A stretch of 64,000 bases of DNA from assembly GCA_963680875.1 (NCBI GenBank), contig OY804590.1, forward strand, positions 22,506,640 to 22,570,639. Direction: 5' to 3'. Positions 13,001 to 25,542 of this stretch are shown in pieces. Made by a program: the position numbers and the translations under genes. The first letter of the stretch is position 1; every line of letters starts with the position of its first letter. This DNA is from Bathymodiolus brooksi. Taxonomy: Eukaryota > Mollusca > Bivalvia > Mytilida > Modiolidae. Under the pieces are notes generated by a model. It worked only from the letters and a program-made list of their open reading frames with translations. It had not been told where the DNA came from and made no database searches.

Positions 13001-15580
13001 GAGGTATGTGTGCAGTAGGTGGCACACTACTGGAACTGTGGATTTGTTTGTGACTTAAATCTACTGTAGATTACTAGATGTATGTGTGCAGTAGGTGTCA
13101 CACTACTGGAACTGTGGATTTGTTTGTGACTTAAATCTACTGTAGATTACTAGAGGTATGTGTGCAGTAGGTGGCACACTATTGGAACTGTGGATTTGTT
13201 TGTGACTTAAATCTACTGTAGATTACTAGATGTATGTGTGCAGTAGGTGTCACACTACTGGAACTGTGGATTTGTTTGTGACTTAAATCTACTGTAGATT
13301 ACTAGAGGTATGTGTGCAGTAGGTGGCACACTACTGGAACTGTGGATTTGTTTGTGACTTAAATCTACTGTAGATTACTAGATGTATGTGTGCAGTAGGT
13401 GTCACACTACTGGAACTGTGGATTTGTTTGTGACTTAAATCTACTGTAGATTACTAGAGGTATGTGTGCAGTAGGTGTCACACTACTGGAACTGTGGATT
13501 TGTTTGTGACTTAAATCTACTGTAGATTACTAGAGGTATGTGTGCAGTAGGTGGCACACTACTGGAACTGTGGATTTGTTTGTGACTTAAATCTACTGTA
13601 GATTACTAGAGGTATGTGTGCAGTAGGTGGCACACTACTGGAACTGTGGATTTGTTTGTGACTTAAATCTACTGTAGATTACTAGATGTATGTGTGCAGT
13701 AGGTGGCACACTACTGGAACTGTGGATTTGTTTGTGACTTAAATCTACTGTAGATTACTAGAGGTATGTGTGGAGTAGGTGGCACACTACTGGAACTGTG
13801 GATTTGTTTGTGACTTAAATCTACTGTAGATTACTAGAGGTATGTGTGGAGTAGGTGGCACACTACTGGAACTGTGGATTTGTTTGTGACTTAAATCTAC
13901 TGTAGATTACTAGAGGTATGTGTGCAGTAGGTGGCACACTACTGGAACTGTGGATTTGTTTGTGACTTAAATCTACTGTAGATTACTAGATGTATGTGTG
14001 CAGTAGGTGGCACACTACTGGAACTGTGGATTTGTTTGTGACTTAAATCTACTGTAGATTACTAGAGGTATGTGTGCAGTAGGTGGCACACTACTGGAAT
14101 TGTGGATTTGTTTGTGACTTAAATCTACTGTATATTACTAGATGTATGTGTGCAGTAGGTGGCACACTACTGGAACTGTGGATTTGTTTGTGACTTAAAT
14201 CTACTGTAGATTACTAGATGTATGTGTGCAGTAGGTGGCACACTACTGGAACTGTGGATTTGTTTGTGACTTAAATCTACTGTAGATTACTAGATGTATG
14301 TGTGCAGTAGGTGGCACACTACTGGAACTGTGGATCTGTTTGTGACTTAAATCTACTGTAGATTACTAGAGGTATGTGTGCAGTAGGTGGCACACTACTG
14401 GAACTGTGGATTTGTTTGTGACTTAAATCTACTGTAGATTACTAGATGTATGTGTGCAGTAGGTGGCACACTACTGGAACTGTGGATTTGTTTGTAACTT
14501 AAATCTACTGTAGATTACTAGAGGTATGTGTGCAGTAGGTGGCACACTACTGGAACTGTGGATTTGTTTGTGACTTAAATCTACTGTAGATTACTAGATG
14601 TATGTGTGCAGTAGGTGGCACACTACTGGAACTGTGGATTTATTTGTGACTTAAATCTACTGTAGATTACTAGATGTATGTGTGCAGTAGGTGGCACACT
14701 ACTGGAACTGTGGATTTGTTTGTGACTTAAATCTACTGTAGATTACTAGAGGTATGTGTGCAGTAGGTGGCACACTACTGGAACTGTGGATTTGTTTGTG
14801 ACTTAAATCTACTGTAGATTACTAGAGGTATGTGTGCAGTAGGTGGCACACTACTGGAACTGTGGATTTGTTTGTGACTTAAATCTACTGTAGATTACTA
14901 GAGGTATGTGTGCAGTAGGTGACACACTACTAGAACTGTGGATTTGCTTGTGACTTAAATCTACTGTAGATTACTAGAGGTATGTGTGCAGTAGGTGGCA
15001 CACTACTAGAACTGTGGATTTGTTTGTGACTTAAATCTACTGTAGATTACTAGAGGTATGTGTGCAGTAGGTGGCACACTACTAGAACTGTGGATTTGTT
15101 TGTGACTTAAATATACTGTAGATTACTAGAGGTATGTGTGCAGTAGGTGGCACACTACTAGAACTGTGGATTTGTTTGTGACTTAAATCTACTGTAGATT
15201 ACTAGAGGTATGTGTGCAGTAGGTGGCACACTACTGAAACTGTGGATTTGTTGTGACTTAAATCTACTGTAGATTACTAGATGTATGTGTGGAGTAGGTG
15301 GCACACTACTGGAACTGCGGATTTGTTTGTGACTTAAATCTACTGTAGATTACTAGAGGTATGTGTGCAGTAGGTGGCACACTACTGGAACTGTGGATTT
15401 GTTTGTGACTTAAATCTACTGTAGATTACTAGAGGTATGTGTGCAGTAGGTGGCACACTACTGGAACTGTGGATTTGTTTGTGACTTAAATCTACTGTAG
15501 ATTACTAGAGGTATGTGTGCAGTAGGTGGCACACTACTGGAACTGTGGATTTGTTTGTGACTTAAATCTACTGTAGATTA
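10100..15580. repeat. Higher-order repeat, period 3039 bp, two copies
   Basis: Rare markers recur 3039 bp apart: GTGGATCTGT at 11291 and 14330; the one-base-shorter monomer GTTGTGACTT at 12211 and 15250; CACACTATTGG at 10136 and 13175. 3039 equals 39 monomers of 76 bp plus one of 75 bp. Marker agreement is lost before about 10.1 kb and after about 12.5 kb/15.58 kb, so about 2.4 kb is clearly shared. Confidence 0.85.
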
Positions 15581-16899
15581 CTAGAGGTATGTGTGCAGTA
15601 GGTGGCACACTACTGGAACTGTGGATTTGTTTGTGACTTAAATCTACTGTAGATTACTAGAGGTATGTGTGCAGTAGGTGGCACACTACTAGAACTGTGG
15701 ATTTGTTTGTGACTTAAATCTACTGTAGATTACTAGAGGTATGTGTGCAATAGGTGGCACACTACTAGAACTGTGGATTTGTTTGTGACTTAAATCTACT
15801 GTAGATTACTAGAGGTATGTGTGCAGTAGGTGGCACACTACTAGAACTGTGGATTTGTTTGTGACTTAAATCTACTGTAGATTACTAGAGGTATGTGTGC
15901 AGTAGGTGGCACACTACTAGAACTGTGGATTTGTTTGTGACTTAAATATACTGTAGATTACTAGAGGTATGTGTGCAGTAGGTGGCACACTACTAGATCT
16001 GTGGATTTGTTTGTGACTTAAATCTACTGTAGATTACTAGATGTATGTGTGGAGTAGGTGGCACACTACTGGAACTGTGGATTTGTTTGTGACTTAAATC
16101 TACTGTAGATTACTAGAGGTATGTGTGGAGTAGGTGGCACACTACTGGAACTGTGGATTTGTTTGTGACTTAAATCTACTGTAGATTACTAGAGGTATGT
16201 GTGCAGTAGGTGGCACACTACTGGAACTGTGGATTTGTTTGTGACTTAAATCTACTGTAGATTACTAGAGGTATGTGTGCAGTAGGTGGCACACTACTGG
16301 AACTGTGGATTTGTTTGTGACTTAAATCTACTGTAGATTACTAGAGGTATGTGTGCAGTAGGTGGCACACTACTGGAACTGTGGATTTGTTTGTGACTTA
16401 AATCTACTGTAGATTACTAGAGGTATGTGTGCAGTAGGTGGCACACTACTAGAACTGTGGATTTGTTTGTGACTTAAATCTACTGTAGATTACTAGAGGT
16501 ATGTGTGCAGTAGGTGGCACACTACTGGAACTGTGGATTTGTTTGTGACTTAAATCTACTGTAGATTACTAGAGGTATGTGTGCAGTAGGTGGCACACTA
16601 CTAGAACTGTGGATTTGTTTGTGACTTAAATATACTGTAGATTACTAGAGGTATGTGTGCAGTAGGTGGCACACTACTAGAACTGTGGATTTGTTTGTGA
16701 CTTAAATCTACTGTAGATTACTAGAGGTATGTGTGCAGTAGGTGGCACACTACTAGAACTGTGGATTTGTTTGTGACTTAAATCTACTGTAGATTACTAG
16801 ATGTATGTGTGGAGTAGGTGGCACACTACTGGAACTGTGGATTTGTTTGTGACTTAAATCTACTGTAGATTACTAGAGGTATGTGTGGAGTAGGTGGCA

Positions 16900-19800
16900 C
16901 ACTACTGGAACTGTGGATTTGTTTGTGACTTAAATCTACTGTAGATTACTAGAGGTATGTGTGGAGTAGGTGGCACACTACTGGAACTGTGGATTTGTTT
17001 GTGACTTAAATCTACTGTAGATTACTAGAGCTATGTGTGCAGTAGGTGTCACACTACTGGAACTGTGGATTTGTTTGTGACTTAAATCTACTGTAGATTA
17101 CTAGAGGTGTGTGTGGAGTAGGTGGCACACTACTAGAACTGTGGATTTGTTTGTGACTTAAATATACTGTAGATTACTAGAGGTATGTGTGCAGTAGGTG
17201 GCACACTACTAGAACTGTGGATTTGTTTGTGACTTAAATATACTGTAGATTACTAGAGGTATGTGTGCAGTAGGTCGCACACTACTAGAACTGTGGATTT
17301 GTTTGTGACTTAAATCTACTGTAGATTACTAGAGGTATGTGTGCAGTAGGTGGCACACTACTAGAACTGTGGATTTGTTTGTGACTTAAATCTACTGTAG
17401 ATTACTAGAGGTATGTGTGCAGTAGGTGGCACACTACTAGAACTGTGGATTTGTTTGTGACTTAAATATACTGTAGATTACTAGAGGTATGTGTGCAGTA
17501 GGTGGCACACTACTAGAACTGTGGATTTGTTTGTGACTTAAATATACTGTAGATTACTAGAGGTATGTGTGCAGTAGGTGGCACACTACTAGAACTGTGG
17601 ATTTGTTTATGACTTAAATATACTGTAGATTACTAGAGGTATGTGTGCAGTAGGTGGCACACTACTAGAACTGTGGATTTGTTTGTGACTTAAATATACT
17701 GTAGATTACTAGAGGTATGTGTGCAGTAGGTGGCACACTACTAGAACTGTGGATTTGTTTGTGACTTAAATCTACTGTAGATTACTAGAGGTATGTGTGG
17801 AGTAGGTGGTACACTACTAGAACTGTGGATTTGTTTGTGACTTAAATCTACTGTAGATTACTAGAGGTATGTGTACAGTAGGTGGCACACTACTGGAACT
17901 GTGGATTTGTTTGTGACTTAAGTCTACTGTAGATTACTAGAGGTATGTGTGCAGTAGGTGGCACACTACTAGAACTGTGGATTTATTTGTGACTTAAATC
18001 TACTGTAGATTACTAGAGGTATGTGTGCAGTAGGTGGCACACTACTAGAACTGTGGATTTGTTTGTGACTTAAATCTACTGTAGATTACTAGAGGTATGT
18101 GTGCAGTAGGTGGCACACTACTGGAACTGTAGATTACTAGAGGTATGTGTGCAGTAGGTGGCACACTACTGGAACTGTAGATTACTAGAGGTACGTGTGC
18201 AGTAGGTGGCACACTACTAGAACTGTAGATTACTAGAGGTATGTGTGGAGTAGGTGGCACACTACTGGAACTGTGGATTTGTTTGTGACTTAAATCTACT
18301 GTAGATTACTAGAGGTATGTGTGGAGTAGGTGGCACACTACTGGAACTGTGGATTTGTTTGTGACTTAAATCTACTGTAGATTACTAGAGCTATGTGTGC
18401 AGTAGGTGTCACACTACTGGAACTGTGGATTTGTTTGTGACTTAAATCTACTGTAGATTACTAGAGGTATGTGTGGAGTAGGTGGCACACTACTAGAACT
18501 GTGGATTTGTTTGTGACTTAAATATACTGTAGATTACTAGAGGTATGTGTGCAGTAGGTGGCACACTACTAGAACTGTGGATTTGTTTGTGACTTAAATA
18601 TACTGTAGATTACTAGAGGTATGTGTGCAGTAGGTCGCACACTACTAGAACTGTGGATTTGTTTGTGACTTAAATCTACTGTAGATTACTAGAGGTATGT
18701 GTGCAGTAGGTGGCACACTACTAGAACTGTGGATTTGTTTGTGACTTAAATCTACTGTAGATTACTAGAGGTATGTGTGCAGTAGGTGGCACACTACTAG
18801 AACTGTGGATTTGTTTGTGACTTAAATATACTGTAGATTACTAGAGGTATGTGTGCAGTAGGTGGCACACTACTAGAACTGTGGATTTGTTTGTGACTTA
18901 AATATACTGTAGATTACTAGAGGTATGTGTGCAGTAGGTGGCACACTACTAGAACTGTGGATTTGTTTATGACTTAAATATACTGTAGATTACTAGAGGT
19001 ATGTGTGCAGTAGGTGGCACACTACTAGAACTGTGGATTTGTTTGTGACTTAAATATACTGTAGATTACTAGAGGTATGTGTGCAGTAGGTGGCACACTA
19101 CTAGAACTGTGGATTTGTTTGTGACTTAAATCTACTGTAGATTACTAGAGGTATGTGTGGAGTAGGTGGCACACTACTAGAACTGTGGATTTGTTTGTGA
19201 CTTAAATCTACTGTAGATTACTAGAGGTATGTGTACAGTAGGTGGCACACTACTGGAACTGTGGATTTGTTTGTGACTTAAGTCTACTGTAGATTACTAG
19301 AGGTATGTGTGCAGTAGGTGGCACACTACTAGAACTGTGGATTTATTTGTGACTTAAATCTACTGTAGATTACTAGAGGTATGTGTGCAGTAGGTGGCAC
19401 ACTACTAGAACTGTGGATTTGTTTGTGACTTAAATCTACTGTAGATTACTAGAGGTATGTGTGCAGTAGGTGGCACACTACTGGAACTGTAGATTACTAG
19501 AGGTATGTGTGCAGTAGGTGGCACACTACTGGAACTGTAGATTACTAGAGGTACGTGTGCAGTAGGTGGCACACTACTAGAACTGTAGATTACTAGAGGT
19601 ATGTGTGGAGTAGGTGGCACACTACTGGAACTGTGGATTTGTTTGTGACTTAAATCTACTGTAGATTACTAGAGGTATGTGTGGAGTAGGTGGCACACTA
19701 CTGGAACTGTGGATTTGTTTGTGACTTAAATCTACTGTAGATTACTAGAGCTATGTGTGCAGTAGGTGTCACACTACTGGAACTGTGGATTTGTTTGTGA

Positions 19801-20980
19801 CTTAAATCTACTGTAGATTACTAGAGGTATGTGTGGAGTAGGTGGCACACTACTAGAACTGTGGATTTGTTTGTGACTTAAATATACTGTAGATTACTAG
19901 AGGTATGTGTGCAGTAGGTGGCACACTACTAGAACTGTGGATTTGTTTGTGACTTAAATATACTGTAGATTACTAGAGGTATGTGTGCAGTAGGTCGCAC
20001 ACTACTAGAACTGTGGATTTGTTTTTGACTTAAATCTACTGTAGATTACTAGAGGTATGTGTGCAGTAGGTGGCACACTACTAGAACTGTGGATTTGTTT
20101 GTGACTTAAATCTACTGTAGATTACTAGAGGTATGTGTGCAGTAGGTGGCACACTACTAGAACTGTGGATTTGTTTGTGACTTAAATATACTGTAGATTA
20201 CTAGAGGTATGTGTGCAGTAGGTGGCACACTACTAGAACTGTGGATTTGTTTGTGACTTAAATATACTGTAGATTACTAGAGGTATGTGTGCAGTAGGTG
20301 GCACACTACTAGAACTGTGGATTTGTTTATGACTTAAATATACTGTAGATTACTAGAGGTATGTGTGCAGTAGGTGGCACACTACTAGAACTGTGGATTT
20401 GTTTGTGACTTAAATATACTGTAGATTACTAGAGGTATGTGTGCAGTAGGTGGCACACTACTAGAACTGTGGATTTGTTTGTGACTTAAATCTACTGTAG
20501 ATTACTAGAGGTATGTGTGGAGTAGGTGGCACACTACTAGAACTGTGGATTTGTTTGTGACTTAAATCTACTGTAGATTACTAGAGGTATGTGTACAGTA
20601 GGTGGCACACTACTGGAACTGTGGATTTGTTTGTGACTTAAGTCTACTGTAGATTACTAGAGGTATGTGTGCAGTAGGTGGCACACTACTAGAACTGTGG
20701 ATTTATTTGTGACTTAAATCTACTGTAGATTACTAGAGGTATGTGTGCAGTAGGTGGCACACTACTAGAACTGTGGATTTGTTTGTGACTTAAATCTACT
20801 GTAGATTACTAGAGGTATGTGTGCAGTAGGTGGCACACTACTGGAACTGTAGATTACTAGAGGTATGTGTGCAGTAGGTGGCACACTACTGGAACTGTAG
20901 ATTACTAGAGGTACGTGTGCAGTAGGTGGCACACTACTAGAACTGTAGATTACTAGAGGTATGTGTGCAGTAGGTGGCAC
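16900..20980. repeat. Higher-order repeat, period 1360 bp, three copies
   Basis: The variant AGAGCTATGTG occurs at about 17030, 18390 and 19750. A triplet of shortened monomers occurs at about 18125, 19485 and 20845. 1360 equals 16 monomers of 76 bp plus three of 48 bp. The 48-bp form lacks 28 bp between two ACTGT copies. The three large units differ by only a few substitutions by eye. Confidence 0.93.
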
Positions 20981-21015
20981 ACTACTAGAACTGTGGATTT
21001 ATGACTTAAATTTAT

Positions 21016-21300
21016 TATTAGGTCGTTTAGTTTTCTTGGTCCCAAATAATATTATTTCATTTGGTTTTCCGGTTTTTCGACTTTGAGCGTACCTAGTGAA
21101 TGTCATTCCAAAAACAGGTGGTGTACGCTAAAATAAATACCTTTAATTGTGTTACCATTAATATGTCGATGCCTCTGTTGTTGGAATATTATTCCCCGAT
21201 GGTATTTTTTTCCAGTTTTTCGATTTTGAGCGTATTTAGTAAAGGTTTTTCTAGTTTATTCCACAATACACAACACTATGCCGGAATTGTAATGTGCTAA
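21016..21300 (+). repeat. R-family relics after the satellite
   Basis: Two decayed R-like segments with TTTTTCGACTTTGAGCGTAC and TTTTTCGATTTTGAGCGTAT, about 140 bp apart, each followed by a variant of the R core. Non-coding. Confidence 0.5.
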
Positions 21301-22094
21301 CGACCAACCTGTACATATTAGTTAACACACTACGCGAATTTGGGTTTGTTTTGTCTGAATATTCTACTGTATGCTACTGTACTACATCAACTGCACTTTA
21401 TATGTTATTGAATTATGATATTAATAGTGTTTTTAGTTTGTGACATTTTTGATCACATGTTTAGCAATTAAAATCTAAATCGAATATATATTGCGTAGAA
21501 TTGGAAAAAAAATGTCGGAAACTTCCTGTTTGTTTGTTTCAAATACTGAGAATTAATTAATATTTTTAAGACAACCGTATGATATTTCTTCGTAACAATT
21601 TAACTACTGCTTGATAATATTAAGCCGCTGTAATATTATTTTGTCATAATGTTTACAATTAAAAGATTCAAATTGATATCAACGGGTGTACTGAAGAGCC
21701 ATGTTGAAATATCAAATGACATTAACTTCCGTCACAGAGACAATTGAGTTATGGAGACGAATCGTGACCATAACAATGCTTAATCCAATAAAGTTAAAAT
21801 TCAATTTCCTCCATGATAAATATAATTACTACCAAACCGAAAAATAAAATGCCATTTTAATACACTTCTAGCATGACTTTTATATTATTATTTTGCAAAG
21901 TATTCACGCAGCAACAATGTATTAAATTTGTCATGGTTTTGGTCTATAATTAGTTTTCGGATATAATTAACTCTCAACATCCCTTAACTGTCATTCCTGG
22001 TCTTATATAACTAATATAATGAAAATATCAAGGTTTATTTGTTTTGATCTTGTTATCTTTAATGTGTTCGTATCATTCAAATATAAAATAAACG
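21301..22094. other. No gene; possible last satellite relic at its start
   Basis: Around 21325-21400 the order ACACACTACGCGAATTTG...CTACTGTA recalls a decayed 76-bp monomer. The remainder is AT-rich with nothing recognisable. Confidence 0.4.
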
Positions 22095-22330
22095 GTAAAG
22101 AAAGTTCTAAAATACCAAGGAGGTAATAAGAGTCTGTAAATCAAAGACGGACAGACAACACAATGGTCAAAAGGACAAGCAATAATCTACAAAACATTGC
22201 ATAGAAAATTAAAAATCAAGCTACAAGAACCCACTACAAACCGGCGGTGAAGTATGGTGCTCTTGAAGGGAAACCAGTTCCTGCTCAACTAGTGACAACT
22301 ACATCTATAGATTGTTGAATTTAACGAATT
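22095..22330 (-). mobile_element. B-family tail, inverted
   Basis: Reverse complement of the B-tail order: GTAAATCAAAGACGGACAGA, then ATGGTCAAAAGGACAAGC, and finally CAGTTCCTGCTC. It faces a plus-strand B tail at 22490, so the pair forms a loose inverted repeat around about 160 bp. Confidence 0.6.
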
Positions 22331-22489
22331 AATAAATTGAGCCATTCAAATGCAAGAAGAAATACAGATTCTTGGACGTCACTTGTCTTGAGCTTTTGAA
22401 GAAGATAATTGTTTTGGTATGAAAAACTGGAACGGCCTTTAAGTGTCATGGACAGCCTTTTTAATTTGGAGATTCTTTTTTATTGGTTA

Positions 22490-22690
22490 ACTGGTGCCAC
22501 TAATTGAGCAGGAATTGTTTACCTTCCGTTGAGTTCATCAATGGTTTTAGTGGGGTTCTTGTTGATCGATCTCTAGTTTTGTACGTGGTGTTTTGTAGAT
22601 CGTTGTTTGTCCTTTTTCTTTTGGCCATTGCAATGTCTGTCCTTCTTCGATTTACGACTTCTGGTTACCCATTTGAGTATCTTTAAATTG
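22490..22690 (+). mobile_element. B-family tail
   Basis: Contains TGAGCAGGAATTGTTTACC, TTTTAGTGGGGTTCTTGTTG, TTTTGTAGATCGTTGTTTG and GTCCTTCTTCGATTTACGAC, in the same order as downstream of the RT remnants at 41.9 and 50.3 kb. The short ORF through it is fortuitous. Confidence 0.65.
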
Positions 22691-23949
22691 TTCTTACTAA
22701 TGCAATGGTGGGTGTTTGCTGCTGCACACTACGTAATTAATATTTCATCTGTATCTTTATGAAAGCAAGCGACTTTTTGTAAATGATGATGTTGTCTGTT
22801 TTGTACTAAACCAACACGCTGAATCAGACCTGACCAGGAATCAAATTCACGAACTACCACAATGTAGACGATGACACTAACAATAACACAAACCGATGAG
22901 ATTTAGGTTGGATGATGTATTTGGAAGTCGAGAGCCTAACATTACTTTATTGCAAATAATTCTTGAATAATAAGTTAAGCGTTTTCAAGCGATTAGTTAA
23001 ACTTGATTTTTATTCTGTAAATAACAGACTAGAAAGTATTTTTGTGAACAGATTGGGTTTAGCCAAAGATCGAAAGTAGCTATTCGTTATAAATAAACTG
23101 CCAAGAAACAAACTATAGACAGTTGATGTTGGTACACAGTTATTGCGCTTTTCTAAGGTATCTGTCTTGATTCTAACGAACATCCTTAAATGTTTTAAGC
23201 ATTATCACAAAGATCAAATACAAAGTAATTTGAAGGTTATTTTGACACAAAAACAAATTTTCCTCCCTCTCCACATTCTTTTACTTTTAGACAAATTCGC
23301 TGTAATTATCATGATAAATGAAGGGAGCACTGCGATTACAATTTTTAAATGAAATATATACTAAGTGAAAAGGGGCAGTAACTCTTTCAAAATAGTTCGA
23401 TTAAACTGTCGTAACGATATGCAAATCGTTGCATGGGAAATAGTTTGAATTTTTTTAATTTTAAGTGTAGGAGGGGTTGTGTCTGCGATCTTTTTAATGA
23501 AATAGTCGAAGTGAAAAGGGGTTATAATTCCTTCAAAAATGGTATGATTAAAGTGCCATTGACAATATACGAAACTTCATAGGACGTAATAAGCATGTAG
23601 AATTTATGTTTACAAGCTATCAGAGAGACAGACAGGACGAACACTGTATGTTTCCTAGAAAAAGGGAGATAATTGTATATTTAATGAATGTGTTATTAAC
23701 CGGATACATTTTATGTACCGATACATTAGCCTTCGCATGGTAGGTACTCATTTGTCATATAAATTTACTTGTTATGCTAGTTCATAAATCTTCATTACAT
23801 TAAGTCAAGTGATATAAAATGGATTTATAATATCTACAATACAAAATCAGTATACTGTTGGGAATCATTGTACTAGCTTTCCCCGCGAATATTGGTTTAC
23901 ATAACGTGTAGCCAATAAGATACATTTACGCACTGTTTGACAAATTTGA
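22691..23949. other. No gene; possible S1 scrap near 22800-22890
   Basis: 'CTGACCAGGAATCAAATTCACGA' type sequence near 22830 resembles a decayed minus-strand S1 head. Otherwise AT-rich with no supported ORF. Confidence 0.35.
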
Positions 23950-24120
23950 ACCCACAAAACTACTTCAACCCCGCCATGGTTTATTGAAGTGCCTGTACAA
24001 AATCAGGAAAGTGGTCTTTTCATGTTAGGATATCGATTTTACCTCTTTCTAGAGATTTTTCAATTGTATTATGAAGCTGTTTCGACATTTTGGAATCTTG
24101 TGTTTTTTTTCATTTTAATA
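23950..24120 (+). repeat. D-family dispersed repeat
   Basis: AACCCCGCCATGG, GTGCCTGTACAAAATCAGG, CCTCTTTCTAGAG and TTTTTCAATTGTATTATG follow the order of the copies at 1.86 and 34.55 kb. Confidence 0.5.
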
Positions 24121-24222
24121 AAAAGTAGTATATTTTGGGAGAAATTTTAGGAATGCATGAAAATGTAAAATGAATGGCAGCTGAATCATCTCTCTCTATA
24201 TATATATTATATATATTATACA

Positions 24223-24323
24223 GGGAGTGGATGTGGTCGAGTGATCTAGGGCGCTGGACGTAAGGCTAAGCGAATAGTGCTGCAGTGTATCAATGGTGTG
24301 GGTTCAAATCCCGTCGAGGGAAG
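24223..24323 (+). mobile_element. tRNA-Leu-like SINE head
   Basis: GGGAGTGGATGTGGTCGAGT looks like a class II tRNA 5' half with an A box. GTGGGTTCAAATCCCGTCGA carries a consensus B box, and the interval is long enough for a variable arm. The anticodon stem does not pair well and the acceptor ends do not match, so a SINE head or tRNA pseudogene is more likely than a working tRNA gene. Confidence 0.6.
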
Positions 24324-24477
24324 AACAAACATTTGACAGCTCTAAAATCTAATTCTAACACTGCTTGGTTTAATTTTCAGACGTATATAATATTTAGTAT
24401 TAACCTAGTATCCTTAGTAACTTTGAGATCCAGTGGGACAGATATATTGTAAGTTTGTCACTTGCTTCTAGACGTTT

Positions 24478-24499
24478 GTATATATATATATATATATAT
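24478..24499. repeat. (TA)n microsatellite
   Basis: Eleven TA dinucleotides in a row. A looser TATATATTATATATATTATA tract lies at about 24199-24220. Confidence 0.9.
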
Positions 24500-24994
24500 C
24501 TGGAGTCAAAGTAGACAGTCGGTCTCTATTTTATGACAATTAATAATCTTTAATACAACGCAAGCCAAAAATTAGGATATATACATTCAGGCAAACATAT
24601 AATTAACAGTACACCGACATAAAAGAAAAACAGTAGCGCAACTCCCTAATGGTGACGAAGAATAAACAATATGTCGAAAAGCTATGACCTCAATTCAGAA
24701 GAGATATTCTGGTAAAGCTACTATTCGGATACAAAATAAGGTACATGTACAACATCAGAGAAAAGCTACGACTTCCACCAACATAAAAAGCTGGTACGAG
24801 CTCATATATTGAAATCTGGTATCGGGACAACATGAACAAGAAATGATATACGAATACATACGTACGGAGAGAATTGAATGTAAACATGTATATGTTGTAT
24901 ATATAGTTTTCAATATCTCATTGATAAATATAGGATGATTATGGTGCGTTATTTATACAAGACAAGAAAATGCTGAGTTGCATTTTATGGAACT
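24500..24994. other. No gene seen
   Basis: No repeat family used here matches this stretch. A 65-codon minus-strand ORF has no recognisable feature. Confidence 0.4.
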
Positions 24995-25252
24995 TAGTTC
25001 TTTGATACAACAGTTCTCCTGTAGACATGTCATTCCACTCTTTGATACAACAGTTCTCCTGTAGACATGTCATTCCACTCTGATATTATGTTGATGATAC
25101 AACAGTTCTCCTGTAGACATGTCATTCCACTCTGATATTATGTTGATGATACAACAGTTCTCCTGTAGACATGTCATTCCACTCTGATATTATGTTGATG
25201 ATACAACAGTTCTCCTGTAGACATGTCATTCCACTCTGATATTATGTTGACC
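24995..25252. repeat. 40/52-bp tandem array grown from an S1 SINE
   Basis: Two 40-bp units, then units of 52 bp, each with GATACAACAGTTCTCCTGTA and GACATGTCATTCCACTC. The latter is the minus-strand S1 body sequence, so an internal SINE segment has been amplified. Confidence 0.9.
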
Positions 25253-25368
25253 AGTCTTTGATCTTGTAAAAGAAACAATTACCATTTTTAATCTGATCCG
25301 ACCGGGGATCGATCCACGATATTCCATGCTCGAGGCAAGCACGCAAACCATTACACCACTGAACCTTT
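25210..25368 (-). mobile_element. S1 SINE, head-containing part
   Basis: Continues from the tandem array into CCGACCGGGGATCGATCCAC (B box on the minus strand), GCTCGAGGCAAGCACGC and CATTACACCACTGAACC, which match the S1 head at 38.95 kb in reverse complement. Confidence 0.65.
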
Positions 25369-25542
25369 ATCATTATTTTGATGTATGTATAATATTGGAG
25401 ACTAATATATAGTAACCGTGTAAAATACGTTTGACCAAGTCTATAGCATTCAATAGGCTACTCTGAAGAAAAAATTTACGTCTCAGAATATTGTTGAAAT
25501 CCCCATATTTCATATATATTACATAATCTTGCTTACTATTTT

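Larger units (their letters stand above)
7731..21015. repeat. 13.3-kb satellite array, 76-bp monomer, about 175 copies
   Basis: The monomer starts GTGACTTAAATCTACTGTAG and ends ACTGTGGATTTGTTT; neighbouring copies recur exactly every 76 bp. It contains three dyads: ATCTAC-T-GTAGAT, GTGTGC...GCACAC and CAGTAG...CTACTG. Diagnostic variants (AGAGGT/AGATGT, GGTGGC/GGTGTC, CTGGAA/CTAGAA, AATCTACT/AATATACT, GCAGTA/GGAGTA) are patterned along the array and reveal higher-order repeats. 76 is not divisible by three and the monomer contains stop codons, so it is not coding. Centromeric or other function cannot be judged from the sequence. Confidence 0.97.

Noticed and set aside
18045..20980. Three identical 71-codon minus-strand ORFs with a 16-residue repeat
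   Set aside because: They come from the three 48-bp shortened satellite monomers (48 = 16 codons) in each 1360-bp higher-order unit. Identity reflects recent satellite amplification.
7731..21015. Regularly spaced repeats resembling a CRISPR array
   Set aside because: There are no unique spacers: the whole 76-bp unit is repeated. The context is eukaryotic and no cas-like genes are present.
24223..24323. Genuine tRNA-Leu gene
   Set aside because: A and B boxes are present, but the anticodon stem and acceptor stem do not pair convincingly and the sequence continues as a SINE-like unit. tRNAscan-SE score would decide.
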